Source: Rossellomorea sp. BNER
Lineage (GTDB): Bacteria; Bacillota; Bacilli; Bacillales; Bacillaceae_B
Assembly: GCA_024213275.1 (NCBI GenBank)
Contig: JANAVG010000010.1
Span: forward strand, 1-64,000
Direction of reading: 5' to 3'
Length of the DNA stretch: 64,000 nucleotides
Shown here: positions 8,574-16,082 of the stretch, in pieces
How the letters are laid out: the number at the start of each line of letters is the position of its first letter
How positions within the stretch are numbered: the first letter of the stretch is position 1
Made by a program: the position numbers and the translations under genes
Notes under the pieces: model-generated
Databases searched by the model: none
The model's input: only the letters and a program-made list of their open reading frames with translations
Told to the model about the DNA's origin: nothing

Positions 8574-8603
8574 TTTACAAAGTGGACTAAAACCATTTAT
8601 AAT
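8574..8603 (+). promoter_or_regulatory. Sigma-A promoter for leader and kinase gene
   Basis: -35 TTTACA (8574-8579), 18-bp spacer, -10 TATAAT (8598-8603). It drives a leader region of about 200 bases before the phosphotransferase gene. Confidence 0.65.
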
Positions 8604-8636
8604 AAACTTGTTAGGAAAAAATAGGAAGGGAGTGAT

Positions 8637-8725
8637 GTGGTTTTGAATTTAAATATAAATAGTTTGATTCAACGTGATCCCATGTCTATTCCCATATTAG
8701 AAAGTAATAATGATAGATTAACTTG
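8637..8725 (+). CDS. Putative leader peptide (29 codons)
   Basis: A GTG-initiated short frame lies six bases after the strong site AGGAAGGGA and encodes about 29 residues (VVLNLNINS... to ...NNDRLT). Its TGA stop lies one base before a compact hairpin. This arrangement of promoter, short translated frame and hairpin is typical of attenuator leaders of antibiotic-resistance genes in Firmicutes, where ribosome stalling changes the downstream RNA fold. No homologous leader is recognised, so function is inferred from layout only. Confidence 0.4.
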
Positions 8726-8726
8726 A

Positions 8727-8750
8727 GATCATCGTGTAGATGATCTTTTA
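8727..8750 (+). terminator. Short hairpin with T-tract (possible attenuator)
   Basis: GATCATC pairs with GATGATC around a 5-base loop and is followed by TTTTA. It sits immediately after the leader-peptide stop and 56 bases before the kinase gene. Confidence 0.5.
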
Positions 8751-8805
8751 TATTTTGGGAAAGACCGATCCTAACATCCGTTGAGCGTATAAGGAGCGGT
8801 TTACA

Positions 8806-9753
8806 ATGATGAAGTTGTCTATTATGAAAAAAGTACTTAACTCTAAGGAACATCAAAATATTGTGCGGACCATTTTGAAAGATTGGAATCTTGAAAAAAG
8901 TGAAATACATTTTATTAGAGCAAGTCAAAACTTTATTTATCTTATAATTTTTGAGGATGAAAAATACATCTTAAGATTGACGCCAATGGGAAATAAAGAA
9001 AGAATACAACTCGAAATTGATTTTGTAAATTATCTACATCAAAATGGGCTAAGTGTAAATGTTCCTATAAGAAGTGCGGATTCAAGCTTTATTAATAGAC
9101 ATACCATGTTTAACTACAGTATACAAGCAGTACTATTCCACTATATAGAAGGTACACATTACGAAAGCGATAAATTATCAGATGAACAATTGATGGAGTG
9201 GGGGAAAGAACTTGCAATTCTTCATAACCATGCTAGACAGTTTAAAGGAGGATTTAAAAACCCGTGGTCATTTATCAAAAATGTTGAAAATAAGCTTCCT
9301 AGGGATGATATGCATTTGAAGAATAAATGGGAACAAATGAAAATTTGTTTAATGAGTATTACTTCAGAGTTAGAAACGTGTTTCATTCATTTTGACTTTG
9401 AACTTGATAATTTACTCTGGCAAGACGGATGTATTCACATTATAGATTTTGAAAGCTATCAATATTCATGGTTAGTTGGAGATATTGCATATGCTGCAAG
9501 GGATATAGCAGATCAACCTGCTGCTTTTGATCAATTTTTGAAAGGATATTCGAAAGAAAGACTACTTTCTGATTTAGAATTGAAAGCTATTCCAATCTTT
9601 CAACATTTACACTTCTTTTATCTTTACGGAGTAATTAGAAACAGTGTAGATTTGGACCCCACACTCAATCACTGTGAATGGATCAATAACTTAATTAAGA
9701 AACTTCAGTTAATGGAAAATGATATAAAAGAAATAATTTTAAAATATGATTGA
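8806..9753 (+). CDS. Aminoglycoside/choline-kinase-like phosphotransferase (APH family)
   Basis: A 315-residue protein with a protein-kinase-like fold. The catalytic loop HFDFELDN (HxDxxxxN) is near residue 195 and the metal-binding IIDFE (DFG equivalent) near residue 213; the N-lobe contains the ATP-contact segment EKYILRLT near 54. The family includes antibiotic kinases and small-molecule kinases such as homoserine kinase II and SrkA. Start ATG follows AAGGAGCG. The upstream promoter, leader frame and hairpin suggest inducible expression, which would suit a resistance role, but the substrate is unknown. Confidence 0.75.
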   Translation: MMKLSIMKKVLNSKEHQNIVRTILKDWNLEKSEIHFIRASQNFIYLIIFEDEKYILRLTPMGNKERIQLEIDFVNYLHQNGLSVNVPIRSADSSFINRHTMFNYSIQAVLFHYIEGTHYESDKLSDEQLMEWGKELAILHNHARQFKGGFKNPWSFIKNVENKLPRDDMHLKNKWEQMKICLMSITSELETCFIHFDFELDNLLWQDGCIHIIDFESYQYSWLVGDIAYAARDIADQPAAFDQFLKGYSKERLLSDLELKAIPIFQHLHFFYLYGVIRNSVDLDPTLNHCEWINNLIKKLQLMENDIKEIILKYD

Positions 9754-10037
9754 TAATAAACAGTAGTGTAAATTACAGGAAGAAGCGTGCTAGCAAAATG
9801 GGATTGGAATTACATTGTTATCCTGATTTAGAAGATGCTTTTAGGTTTTCTTCTAGATCAGGAAATTATTTTTCCTTCTTGATTTGGGAACATCCGCTTC
9901 TTACTTTCATTTATGATTTCTTATTATTTACATCCAAAAGTTATTTCATATTTTATATAGATTTATTTCCATATTTTAATGATGATAAGTATAGCTTTGG
10001 GTATTTAAATCATAACATTGATTATATTATTCGCTAA
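9750..10037 (+). CDS. Hypothetical protein, possibly a gene fragment
   Basis: A 95-codon frame starting TTG and overlapping the end of the kinase gene by four bases. The product is aromatic-rich (FSFLIWEHPLLTF, then FIFYIDLFPYFNDD) with no recognisable domain. It has no ribosome site of its own beyond translational coupling. The next 260 bases hold another open but start-less stretch, so the whole interval 9754-10311 may be decayed coding DNA. Confidence 0.3.
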   Translation: MIINSSVNYRKKRASKMGLELHCYPDLEDAFRFSSRSGNYFSFLIWEHPLLTFIYDFLLFTSKSYFIFYIDLFPYFNDDKYSFGYLNHNIDYIIR

Positions 10038-10050
10038 TTGATATGTTAGC

Positions 10051-10311
10051 AGGTTCTGCCATTCAGCCTTTACAGTAATTTTTGTTTTAAGAAGCGGAGT
10101 TCTTGCATCTATAAAAACATACCTAATTCTGGTATATGGTGTTAAAGCTTTTGACGAAGGAATCATCGTTCGTCAGGTACTAAGTTGGGTAATAACAGGG
10201 ATTTCTGTTTTAGAATTTATTTACATTGGAAAAATTATAAATGATTCACCTCAATTGGTTGAAAAAATAAAGAATGAAATAGAGGCAGAGAATAAGCATT
10301 CGAAAGTGTAG
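10051..10311 (+). pseudogene. 5'-truncated membrane-protein remnant
   Basis: An open stretch of 86 codons with no ATG, GTG or TTG before its hydrophobic body. It reads LVYGVKAFDEGIIV, then WVITGISVLEFIYI, and ends in a charged tail before TAG. It looks like the C-terminal part of a small membrane protein whose start has been lost. Its stop overlaps the ribosome binding site of the following GNAT gene. No family is recognised. Confidence 0.4.
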
Positions 10312-10322
10312 GAGGTAATCTT

Positions 10323-10892
10323 GTGAAAAAAGGAGTTATCGCACCAATTATTGAAACCATTCACTACAGTTTAAGGGAATTATTATTAGAGGATGCTAAT
10401 GCATTATTCCCAATCATGAGTGATGAAAACACAATGAAGTTTATCACGCCACATCCTGTAAAAACGTTGAAGGAAATGGAGTCAACCGTAAATACAATGA
10501 GAGAAAGAAGAAAATCAAATCAAGAAGTGGCTTGGGTAATCGAAGATAAATCCATTGGTAATGTAATTGGTATATTTAGATACCATAAGTGGAGCCAATG
10601 GCATAAAAAAGCAGAAATAGGGGTCGTTATTCGTAAAGAGTATCAAAACAAAGGGGTCATGGGAGAGATCCTACCAAAAATGTTATACCATGGATATATA
10701 AACATGAATCTAAATAGAATTGTAGGGGATATTTTTGAGGGAAATAAGGCATCTGAGAAACTATTAATTAATCATGGCTTTCATAAAGATGGTCAATTAC
10801 GCGAAACAGATTTTGATGGAGTCAACTATCATGATACAATTGTTTATTCATTATTAAAGAGAGAGTATAAAGAGATTAATAAAGAAATATAA
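10323..10892 (+). CDS. GNAT N-acetyltransferase, RimJ/RimL type
   Basis: A 189-residue acetyltransferase. The acetyl-CoA pyrophosphate loop region is EIGVVIRKEYQNKGVMGEI near residues 99-117, followed by the typical NRIVGDIFEGNKASEKLL (motif B) and NHGFHKDG, hallmarks of the RimJ/RimL/ribosomal-protein acetyltransferase branch. GTG start at 10323 with AGGAGGTAA upstream. Members acetylate N-terminal amines of proteins or small-molecule amines; the substrate here cannot be predicted. Confidence 0.82.
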   Translation: MKKGVIAPIIETIHYSLRELLLEDANALFPIMSDENTMKFITPHPVKTLKEMESTVNTMRERRKSNQEVAWVIEDKSIGNVIGIFRYHKWSQWHKKAEIGVVIRKEYQNKGVMGEILPKMLYHGYINMNLNRIVGDIFEGNKASEKLLINHGFHKDGQLRETDFDGVNYHDTIVYSLLKREYKEINKEI

Positions 10893-10959
10893 ATTTTTTT
10901 ACATACTTTACGAAGATATGCTATAATAAGATAAACCATTAACTGTATTGCATATTTTG

Positions 10960-10988
10960 ATCCCCACTCAATTGGAGTGGGGATTTTC
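10960..10988 (+). terminator. Terminator after GNAT gene
   Basis: ATCCCCACT pairs with AGTGGGGAT, followed by TTTTCC. Confidence 0.8.
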
Positions 10989-11017
10989 CATTTCTTATAC
11001 TATTATAAATCACTACG

Positions 11018-11047
11018 AAAAAAGAGGCTCTCGAGTGAGAGCCTCTT
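11018..11047 (-). terminator. Terminator of the cold-shock gene
   Basis: On the minus strand AAGAGGCTCTC pairs with GAGAGCCTCTT, followed by TTTT. Confidence 0.82.
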
Positions 11048-11056
11048 ATAGCATTA

Positions 11057-11257
11057 TTATGCTTTAGTTACGTTAGCAGCTTGGTCGCCACGGTTTCCTT
11101 GAACGATTTCGAAAGAAACTGTTTGACCTTCTTCTAAAGTTTTGAAACCTTCGCCTTGAATTGCTGAGAAGTGTACGAATACGTCGTCGCCATCTTCACG
11201 CTCGATGAATCCGAATCCTTTTTCTGCATTAAACCATTTTACTGTACCTTGTAACAT
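11057..11257 (-). CDS. csp: Cold-shock protein (CspA/CspB/CspD family)
   Basis: A 66-residue single cold-shock domain starting [18 protein letters not shown]. Both RNA-binding motifs are present: RNP1 as KGFGFI and RNP2 as VFVHF. These proteins are RNA chaperones that bind single-stranded nucleic acid. The start is ATG at 11257, chosen because AGGAGGTAAC lies just upstream; the frame extends further but without initiation signals. The roughly 250-base region upstream has no gene and probably holds the long 5' leader usual for csp mRNAs. B. subtilis has three paralogs and I cannot assign which this is. Confidence 0.93.
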   Translation of the reverse strand: MLQGTVKWFNAEKGFGFIEREDGDDVFVHFSAIQGEGFKTLEEGQTVSFEIVQGNRGDQAANVTKA

Positions 11258-11552
11258 TTTGTTACCTCCTAGTGTTCTAACACGAAATTTAATACTATTC
11301 TTGCTCTTCAAAAATCAAGGCGAAAAGTTAAAAACTTGTTCTGTCCTTACATTGCCGAACAAAAATAATTCTATTACATCATAGCAGGATTTAGGAGATT
11401 TATCAAGGGAAGTTGAATATTCCTTTATGAATGTTTTAAATTCATGCACCATTTAAAACTATTCAATTTTCTAAAGAAATAAGCTTAATTCTCAATAAAA
11501 ATTTTGATTTATTTTGTTCTTTTAACTATAGTAATATAAAATCGAACCACAT

Positions 11553-11804
11553 TTAATATTCAAGAAAGTTATTATAAATAGTTATGAGCTTTTTCTCAAT
11601 CAAATTAGGATAAGGGTACCTTCTAGATGGTTTAAAATATCCTTGGTTATTATCTAAAAATTGCGCACCAAGAGATTCTAATCCTAATAAACCTGCTCCT
11701 AACGGGGAAATCCTTCCATATCCTCCTTGAAAACCACCGTAACCAAAACCTCCCCCTTGGTACCCATAACTGCAAAAAAATGGTGACCAATTAATCGTAA
11801 ACAC
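11553..11804 (-). pseudogene. Glycine/tyrosine-rich small protein, probably degraded
   Basis: The reading frame encodes a low-complexity GYQGGGFGYGGFQGGYGR stretch, then SPLGAGLLGLESLGAQFL and an RRYPYPN tail. This resembles small Gly/Tyr/Pro-rich proteins of unknown function in Bacillus, some of them spore-associated. No good start with a ribosome site is present (GTG at 11804 is the only reasonable candidate), and the C-terminal extension looks non-native. Either a decayed gene or a small gene with an unusual start. Confidence 0.35.
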
Positions 11805-11845
11805 ATTATTTAGAAAATAATCATTTTTTGATAGGAGAAATCTAG

Positions 11846-12775
11846 ATGATAAACATAAAGGGATATACATTATTAAATGAAACAGTTGATTTTTGGATGG
11901 AAGTTTTTATTCCTGACTATGAATTATTCTTTTTTAAAAAAGAGAACCCGATTAACAATCGTCAACTATTTAGATATGTAAGTAAACGTTCAATAAACCT
12001 CAATTCACGTACTTCTTTTACTACATGGAAACCAAATCAATTTTCACAAAAAATTATTAAAGTAACTAATCATGATTTTTCTAAGCTAGATTGTAATTTG
12101 AAAGAAAAGATTATTACAGAACAATACAGTCTAGGAAGAGGTCTTATCTTTAATGAAAACGATTTAGAAGTATTAATAAAAGGATTAACACCTTACCATA
12201 AAAGGAAATGCTTAGAGATCCTATCAGAAAATCGATACCAGTATAATAAAAATACAAATATTCTACATATACGAAGGCCACAATGGGATCAATTTACTCA
12301 TGAAATGAAGATAACCTTTCTATCAAATTATGCAACTTGGTGGATAGACGAAGCTTCAAGTTGGGAAGAGATTGATATTAAAATAAAGCAAAGGTTTACA
12401 ATAAATCACCCCGTAACGGCGAATGTTTTGAATAAATTCCCTGAACAGAGTGGTCCTAATTGCTTGGCAGCTACTGCAAGTGTTGTTTCTAATGATTTAT
12501 CTAAACTGTATCAATGGATGGAGCCGAATGAGTTCAAAGAAACCCTTAATTTATTCGATTATAAACAATCTAATAGGTTGAAATGGAATCAAGAGGATGT
12601 CTTAGTATGGTTTAATGAATCAGATGAAATAGTGCATTCAGCATTTGCAGTAGATGAGAAATGGGCATTCAATAAGCAAGGACAAACAATGTTTCATCCG
12701 TGGCAGCTTATTGAAATTGATAGAGTGGTTCAAGCATGGAACAACACATCTTTAAAGGTTTACTCAAATAAATAA
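11846..12775 (+). CDS. Hypothetical protein with papain-like Cys/His signature
   Basis: A 309-residue protein without signal peptide or membrane segment. The C-terminal third has SGPNCLAATA near residue 201 and IVHSAFAVDEKWAFNKQG near 260, followed by FHPWQLI. A Cys at a helix start followed by a His in a strand fits a papain-like or NlpC/P60-like fold, but the rest is unrecognised. Start ATG with TAGGAGAAA upstream. It stands alone between the cold-shock region and a broken gene. A peptidase or acyltransferase role is inference only. Confidence 0.55.
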   Translation: MINIKGYTLLNETVDFWMEVFIPDYELFFFKKENPINNRQLFRYVSKRSINLNSRTSFTTWKPNQFSQKIIKVTNHDFSKLDCNLKEKIITEQYSLGRGLIFNENDLEVLIKGLTPYHKRKCLEILSENRYQYNKNTNILHIRRPQWDQFTHEMKITFLSNYATWWIDEASSWEEIDIKIKQRFTINHPVTANVLNKFPEQSGPNCLAATASVVSNDLSKLYQWMEPNEFKETLNLFDYKQSNRLKWNQEDVLVWFNESDEIVHSAFAVDEKWAFNKQGQTMFHPWQLIEIDRVVQAWNNTSLKVYSNK

Positions 12776-12911
12776 GTCGAAGTATTTAATATTATAAAAT
12801 ACCCCTCCCACATCTAAAGTTATAAAAGATGAAGTTCCATCGTAGAGAACAAATCAGAATAATGACAAGTTAGATACCAACATATTATTCTATTAATGCT
12901 TATACACAAAA

Positions 12912-12964
12912 ACACCCTTTCCCCTTTTTGTACTTAAAATGCGACAAGGATAGTGAAAGGGTGT
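12912..12964 (+). promoter_or_regulatory. Inverted repeat that can mask a ribosome binding site
   Basis: ACACCCTTTC (12912-12921) is a perfect inverted match to GAAAGGGTGT (12955-12964), separated by 33 bases. The right arm is the Shine-Dalgarno sequence of the frame starting at 12967, so the fold would hide it. Confidence 0.45.
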
Positions 12965-12966
12965 GA

Positions 12967-13492
12967 ATGATGTTTCAAAAAAAGTCTCTTATGATGTTGC
13001 TCGTTCCACTCTTGGTTATATTGTCTTTAATTTCTGGTTTTCTTATCTATAAGGGAGGTTTCGAAGATTGTCAAAACCTTTTTATTGAAAGAAACCTCAG
13101 CCACAACAGTCTCATAGCCGTACAATTCCAAAGGGTACGAACAATATCCAAAATAATATTAATAATCAAGGCGCTAGCTCTGTTGAAAATAAAATAGATA
13201 ATTCCATCGATCAAAAAACTGGTGCAGATGTATCAAATAATGTTACTAATAACATAATCAATAATATAGAAGTGAATGTAAATGGTAATGGCAATGTTAA
13301 GAACCCCATTTCAAATAATATTAGCAATTCAGAAGAGGGAAATACTATAAATTCGAATGAATCGAATATGAACCAGGCATATATGGTATCTTTGAAAAGG
13401 ATAACCCCCTTTACAATGCATTTTCTAATGCTGTAAATTCTAACCAAAGTTTTTATTTAATATGTAATTCAAGATTTACTCTGGTAAAATAG
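12967..13492 (+). pseudogene. Exported Asn-rich protein, broken by two frameshifts
   Basis: The first frame gives an export signal or membrane anchor (FQKKSLMMLLVPLLVILSL) and then KGGFEDCQN. Near 13085 the sensible coding continues in another frame (KKPQPQQSHSRTIPKG, then an Asn-rich low-complexity region with NNVTNNIINNIEVNVNGNGN). Near 13380 it shifts again to YGIFEKDNPLYNAFSNAVN and ends at 13492. The intact product would have about 170 residues, exported and rich in Asn and Ser. The two breaks indicate decay, unless they are sequencing errors. No family recognised. Confidence 0.55.
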
Positions 13493-13519
13493 CAGCATGG
13501 AGAATTTTTTTATACATTC

Positions 13520-13563
13520 AAGAAAAATAGTCCAACTCATTATGAAGAAGGACTATTTTTCTT
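13520..13563. terminator. Bidirectional terminator, 14-bp perfect arms
   Basis: AAGAAAAATAGTCC (13520-13533) pairs perfectly with GGACTATTTTTCTT (13550-13563). The right arm overlaps the end of the small minus-strand gene. Confidence 0.75.
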
Positions 13564-13725
13564 GATATTCAGTTTGTTTGTCACAAAACTTATCCACACT
13601 TTTACGCTATTATTCTTATCTTTCACCGATTTTGAAAAGCTTTTATTAAGAAGATAATAGACTCCCTCTTCAAAAATAACCAATAGCACTAGGGGTAAAA
13701 GAATGATTACAATCCATATCCACAT
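13540..13725 (-). CDS. Small single-pass membrane protein (61 aa)
   Basis: An ATG frame preceded by GAGAGG encodes MWIWIVIILLPLVLLVIF, a clear membrane helix, followed by EEGVYYLLNKS and a basic soluble tail. A GTG three codons earlier is possible, but its position relative to the ribosome site is poor. Its stop lies in the arm of the terminator hairpin. No homolog is recognised; the size and layout resemble the many small membrane proteins of Bacillus. Confidence 0.45.
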   Translation of the reverse strand: MWIWIVIILLPLVLLVIFEEGVYYLLNKSFSKSVKDKNNSVKVWISFVTNKLNIKKNSPSS

Positions 13726-14177
13726 ATAATACACCTCTCAGATAATATTTAACTATTTAATATCTATTCCTTTATTCCCCTAATAATTCCCTATTGTAAA
13801 CCTTCTTCTGTAAACTCTTTTCATTACCTGCAGGATTTTAACATCATTAACAGAATTAAAAAGGTGGGGCTATTAATATTATTATTTATAATCTCTATTA
13901 AAAATCAACCTAAGATTTCCCATCAGGTCGATGAATTCCACATTATATTGCCAAATCGTTTAACCAAAAGAAAAATTCGTATTACTGAATAGAGAACACT
14001 TGCAAAATGTAAACGGGTATGCAAAAGAAATTGTTCAGAAAAAAATTAATGATAAGGGAGGTAAATCATTTTAATGCCCTTTATATTGTCAAATAGTATT
14101 GTTTAACATACTATTCTTTTGGGAATAAAAAGATATAAATAGAAAACTAGTTTTTTGGGAGAGGAGAGTGAGGTTTC
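13726..14177. other. Non-coding gap with a decayed gene fragment
   Basis: No intact gene. Between about 13885 and 14074 two adjoining plus-strand frames read like protein: QVDEFHIILPNRL, then after a frame change KEKFVLLNREHLQNVNGYAK, ending KINDKGGKSF before TAA at 14072. This looks like the C-terminal end of a lost gene, but I cannot name it. Confidence 0.35.
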
Positions 14178-14555
14178 TTGAAATATAGAATAACTCAGCA
14201 TCATTCCAGTGAATGTCCCCATCCCCTAATATTAAAGCAAGGGACGATTGTTAAAGCTGGCGATTTATATAATGGTGAAAATGAAGAGAGGGTAAATTGG
14301 AGATTCTGTACTTCTATCGAGAGTAACCTTTCTGGATGGGTACCAGATCAAATTATTGCAATTACCGATCAACATGGAATGATTCTTCAAGATTACGATG
14401 CAACTGAGTTAGATTGTTATAAAGAGAGTATTATTGAAGGTATTCAAGAAATTAACGGATGGGTATGGTGCCGAGATTTAACGAACAACAAAAAAGGTTG
14501 GGTTCCTAAAAATAAATTAGAAAAGATAGATTTAAAGCGATTAGAGATTATATAA
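14178..14555 (+). CDS. SH3-like domain protein (duplicated module)
   Basis: A 125-residue cytoplasmic protein made of two similar halves. Each ends in a GWV motif: NLSGWVPDQIIA near residue 51 and KKGWVPKNKLEK near residue 106, each preceded by an aromatic-rich segment (NWRFCTSIE and GWVWCRD). This is the pattern of bacterial SH3-variant ligand-binding domains. TTG start at 14178 with GAGGAGAGTGAGG upstream. No signal peptide, so it probably does not bind cell wall from outside. Role unknown. Confidence 0.6.
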   Translation: MKYRITQHHSSECPHPLILKQGTIVKAGDLYNGENEERVNWRFCTSIESNLSGWVPDQIIAITDQHGMILQDYDATELDCYKESIIEGIQEINGWVWCRDLTNNKKGWVPKNKLEKIDLKRLEII

Positions 14556-14564
14556 AATCAATAT

Positions 14565-14679
14565 AGATGATCCAATAGATTTCGTAACAACAAATATTTA
14601 AATATAGAAGAACTTTTTAAGAGGATTTTTTTATATTTAAAGAGATGTTTTACGAAATCATTATGGGATCATCTTTTTT
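14565..14679 (+). terminator. Long imperfect hairpin ending in a T-tract
   Basis: AGATGATCCAATAGATTTCG pairs with CGAAATCATTATGGGATCATCT, and inner AT-rich arms (AAATATTTAAATATA with TATATTTAAA) also pair, followed by TTTTTT. The span is about 115 bases. It may terminate the SH3-protein gene, but it is much longer than a normal terminator and could be a small palindromic mobile element. Confidence 0.5.
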
Positions 14680-14693
14680 AAATGATAAAATCT

Positions 14694-14707
14694 TGAAAAC
14701 GTTTTCT
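14694..14707 (+). promoter_or_regulatory. Possible CcpA (cre) site
   Basis: TGAAAACGTTTTCT matches the cre consensus TGWAANCGNTNWCA at every position but the last. It lies upstream of a TATAAT -10 (14748-14753) that precedes the cobalamin riboswitch. It may be chance; carbon control of the B12 operon is only a suggestion. Confidence 0.3.
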
Positions 14708-14784
14708 CAAGAGCGTAATTTATAATGCTTTATTTTGTCGATTGGTGTATAATCAATTTTGTGGAAAATTTAATAGAATTAAGC

Positions 14785-14985
14785 ATAGGTGGGGATGATC
14801 CCATAAATATCATCCCCTTAAAAGGGAAGTTGGTGAAATGCCAACGCGGTCCCGCCACTGTAAATGGTAGTAATGTTGCATTAAAACCACTGTACAAAAA
14901 TAACGTATGGGAAGGCGCAACATACTATGACCATGAGCCAGGAGACCTGCCTATTCAAGAACACCAGATTTGCCTACGAGGATAG
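14785..14985 (+). promoter_or_regulatory. Cobalamin riboswitch (AdoCbl class)
   Basis: The conserved core appears in order: AAAGGGAA (L4 region), GGTGAAATGCCAACGC, GGTCCCGCCACTGTAA (B12-box) and ATGACCATGAGCCAGGAGAC with CTGCC closing. It binds coenzyme B12 and represses downstream uptake and salvage genes. The apparent 86-codon reading frame across it is not a gene. A terminator hairpin follows before btuF. Confidence 0.95.
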
Positions 14986-15052
14986 GGGAGGTGTGTGACG
15001 GATCAGGAACGCTTAGTTATGCTTCATTGTTTCAAGTCTAGTCATACATACA

Positions 15053-15080
15053 GCATCTCCAATCATGTGGGGATGCTTTT
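15053..15080 (+). terminator. Riboswitch-controlled terminator before btuF
   Basis: GCATCTCC pairs with GGGGATGC, followed by TTTTATTTTT; it lies between the cobalamin aptamer and btuF. Confidence 0.85.
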
Positions 15081-15107
15081 ATTTTTGGACAACAGGAGGA
15101 AATTATT

Positions 15108-16082
15108 GTGAAAAAGTTTTATTCGTTCTTATTGGTATTATTATTATCATTTGGAGTTTTAGCTGGATGCGGGCAAAGCGACTCCAATGAGAAAGCGAAA
15201 AAGGAAGAAAATCCACAATCAGAGGAAACAGAAAAAACCGAATTTCCCGTTACTATTAAAGACGCCTCTGACAAAGAAGTAGTTATAGAGAAAAAACCGG
15301 AGCGTATTGTTTCACTAATACCCAGCAATACAGAAATTGCTTTTAGTTTAGGGCTAGGTGACGAAGTAGTTGGTGTTTCAGACTACGATACATATCCTAA
15401 AGAAGTAGCGAACAAAGAAAAAATTGGCGGAATGGATTTTAATTTAGAAAAAATCATTTCTCTAAACCCTGATTTAGTGCTTGCACATGGTTCAAGTGCT
15501 CATAATTCAACTGAAGGCTTACAACAGCTAAGAGATTCAGGTATTCAAGTAATCATCGTAAATGATGCTAAGAGCTTTGAAGAAGTCTACAACTCTATTG
15601 AAATGGTAGGCAAAGCTACTGGTGAAGTTAAAAAAGCAAAGGAAATAATATCTGATATGAAGGGGAAAATAGCTAATATTAAAGAAAAAGCTGCAGAAAT
15701 ATCTGAAGATGAGATGAAAACTGTTTATGTTGAAGTTTCTCCAGCACCTGATATGTATACAACAGGAAAGAATACTTTCATGAGTGAAATGCTAGAAATC
15801 ATCAATGCTAACAATGTGGCAGGTGATTTAGACGGCTGGGTAAAAATAGACCAGGAAGCTATTATTAAAAAGAATCCAGATGTCATCATTACTACTTACG
15901 GTTATTATACAGAAGACCCTGCTGGACAAGTTCTAAGTCGCGACGGTTGGAAAGATATCAATGCTGTGAAAAACAAACAAGTGATTGATGTTCATTCTGA
16001 AATTGTTACCCGTTCTGGCCCAAGACTTGCAGAAGGAGTAGAGGAACTTGCTAATGCCATCTATCCGGACGTCTTTAAGTAA
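15108..16082 (+). CDS. btuF: Cobalamin ABC transporter, substrate-binding lipoprotein BtuF
   Basis: A 324-residue lipoprotein with signal peptide and lipobox VLAGCG (Cys near residue 21). The mature part is a periplasmic-binding-protein-like class III fold with the opening signature PERIVSLIPSNTEIAFSLG, common to BtuF/FecB proteins. It captures cobalamin or cobinamide outside the membrane and hands it to BtuC. GTG start at 15108 after ACAGGAGGAAA. It is the first gene of the riboswitch-controlled operon and overlaps btuC. The riboswitch and the following cobalamin genes settle B12 over siderophore specificity. Confidence 0.92.
   Translation: MKKFYSFLLVLLLSFGVLAGCGQSDSNEKAKKEENPQSEETEKTEFPVTIKDASDKEVVIEKKPERIVSLIPSNTEIAFSLGLGDEVVGVSDYDTYPKEVANKEKIGGMDFNLEKIISLNPDLVLAHGSSAHNSTEGLQQLRDSGIQVIIVNDAKSFEEVYNSIEMVGKATGEVKKAKEIISDMKGKIANIKEKAAEISEDEMKTVYVEVSPAPDMYTTGKNTFMSEMLEIINANNVAGDLDGWVKIDQEAIIKKNPDVIITTYGYYTEDPAGQVLSRDGWKDINAVKNKQVIDVHSEIVTRSGPRLAEGVEELANAIYPDVFK

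Noticed and set aside
11057..11311. Longer version of the cold-shock protein with 18 extra N-terminal residues
   Set aside because: The internal ATG has a perfect Shine-Dalgarno and gives the family's standard 66 residues.
14725..14985. Open frame of 86 codons in front of btuF
   Set aside because: It runs through the cobalamin riboswitch core; the translation follows RNA motifs (B12-box) and has no ribosome site.
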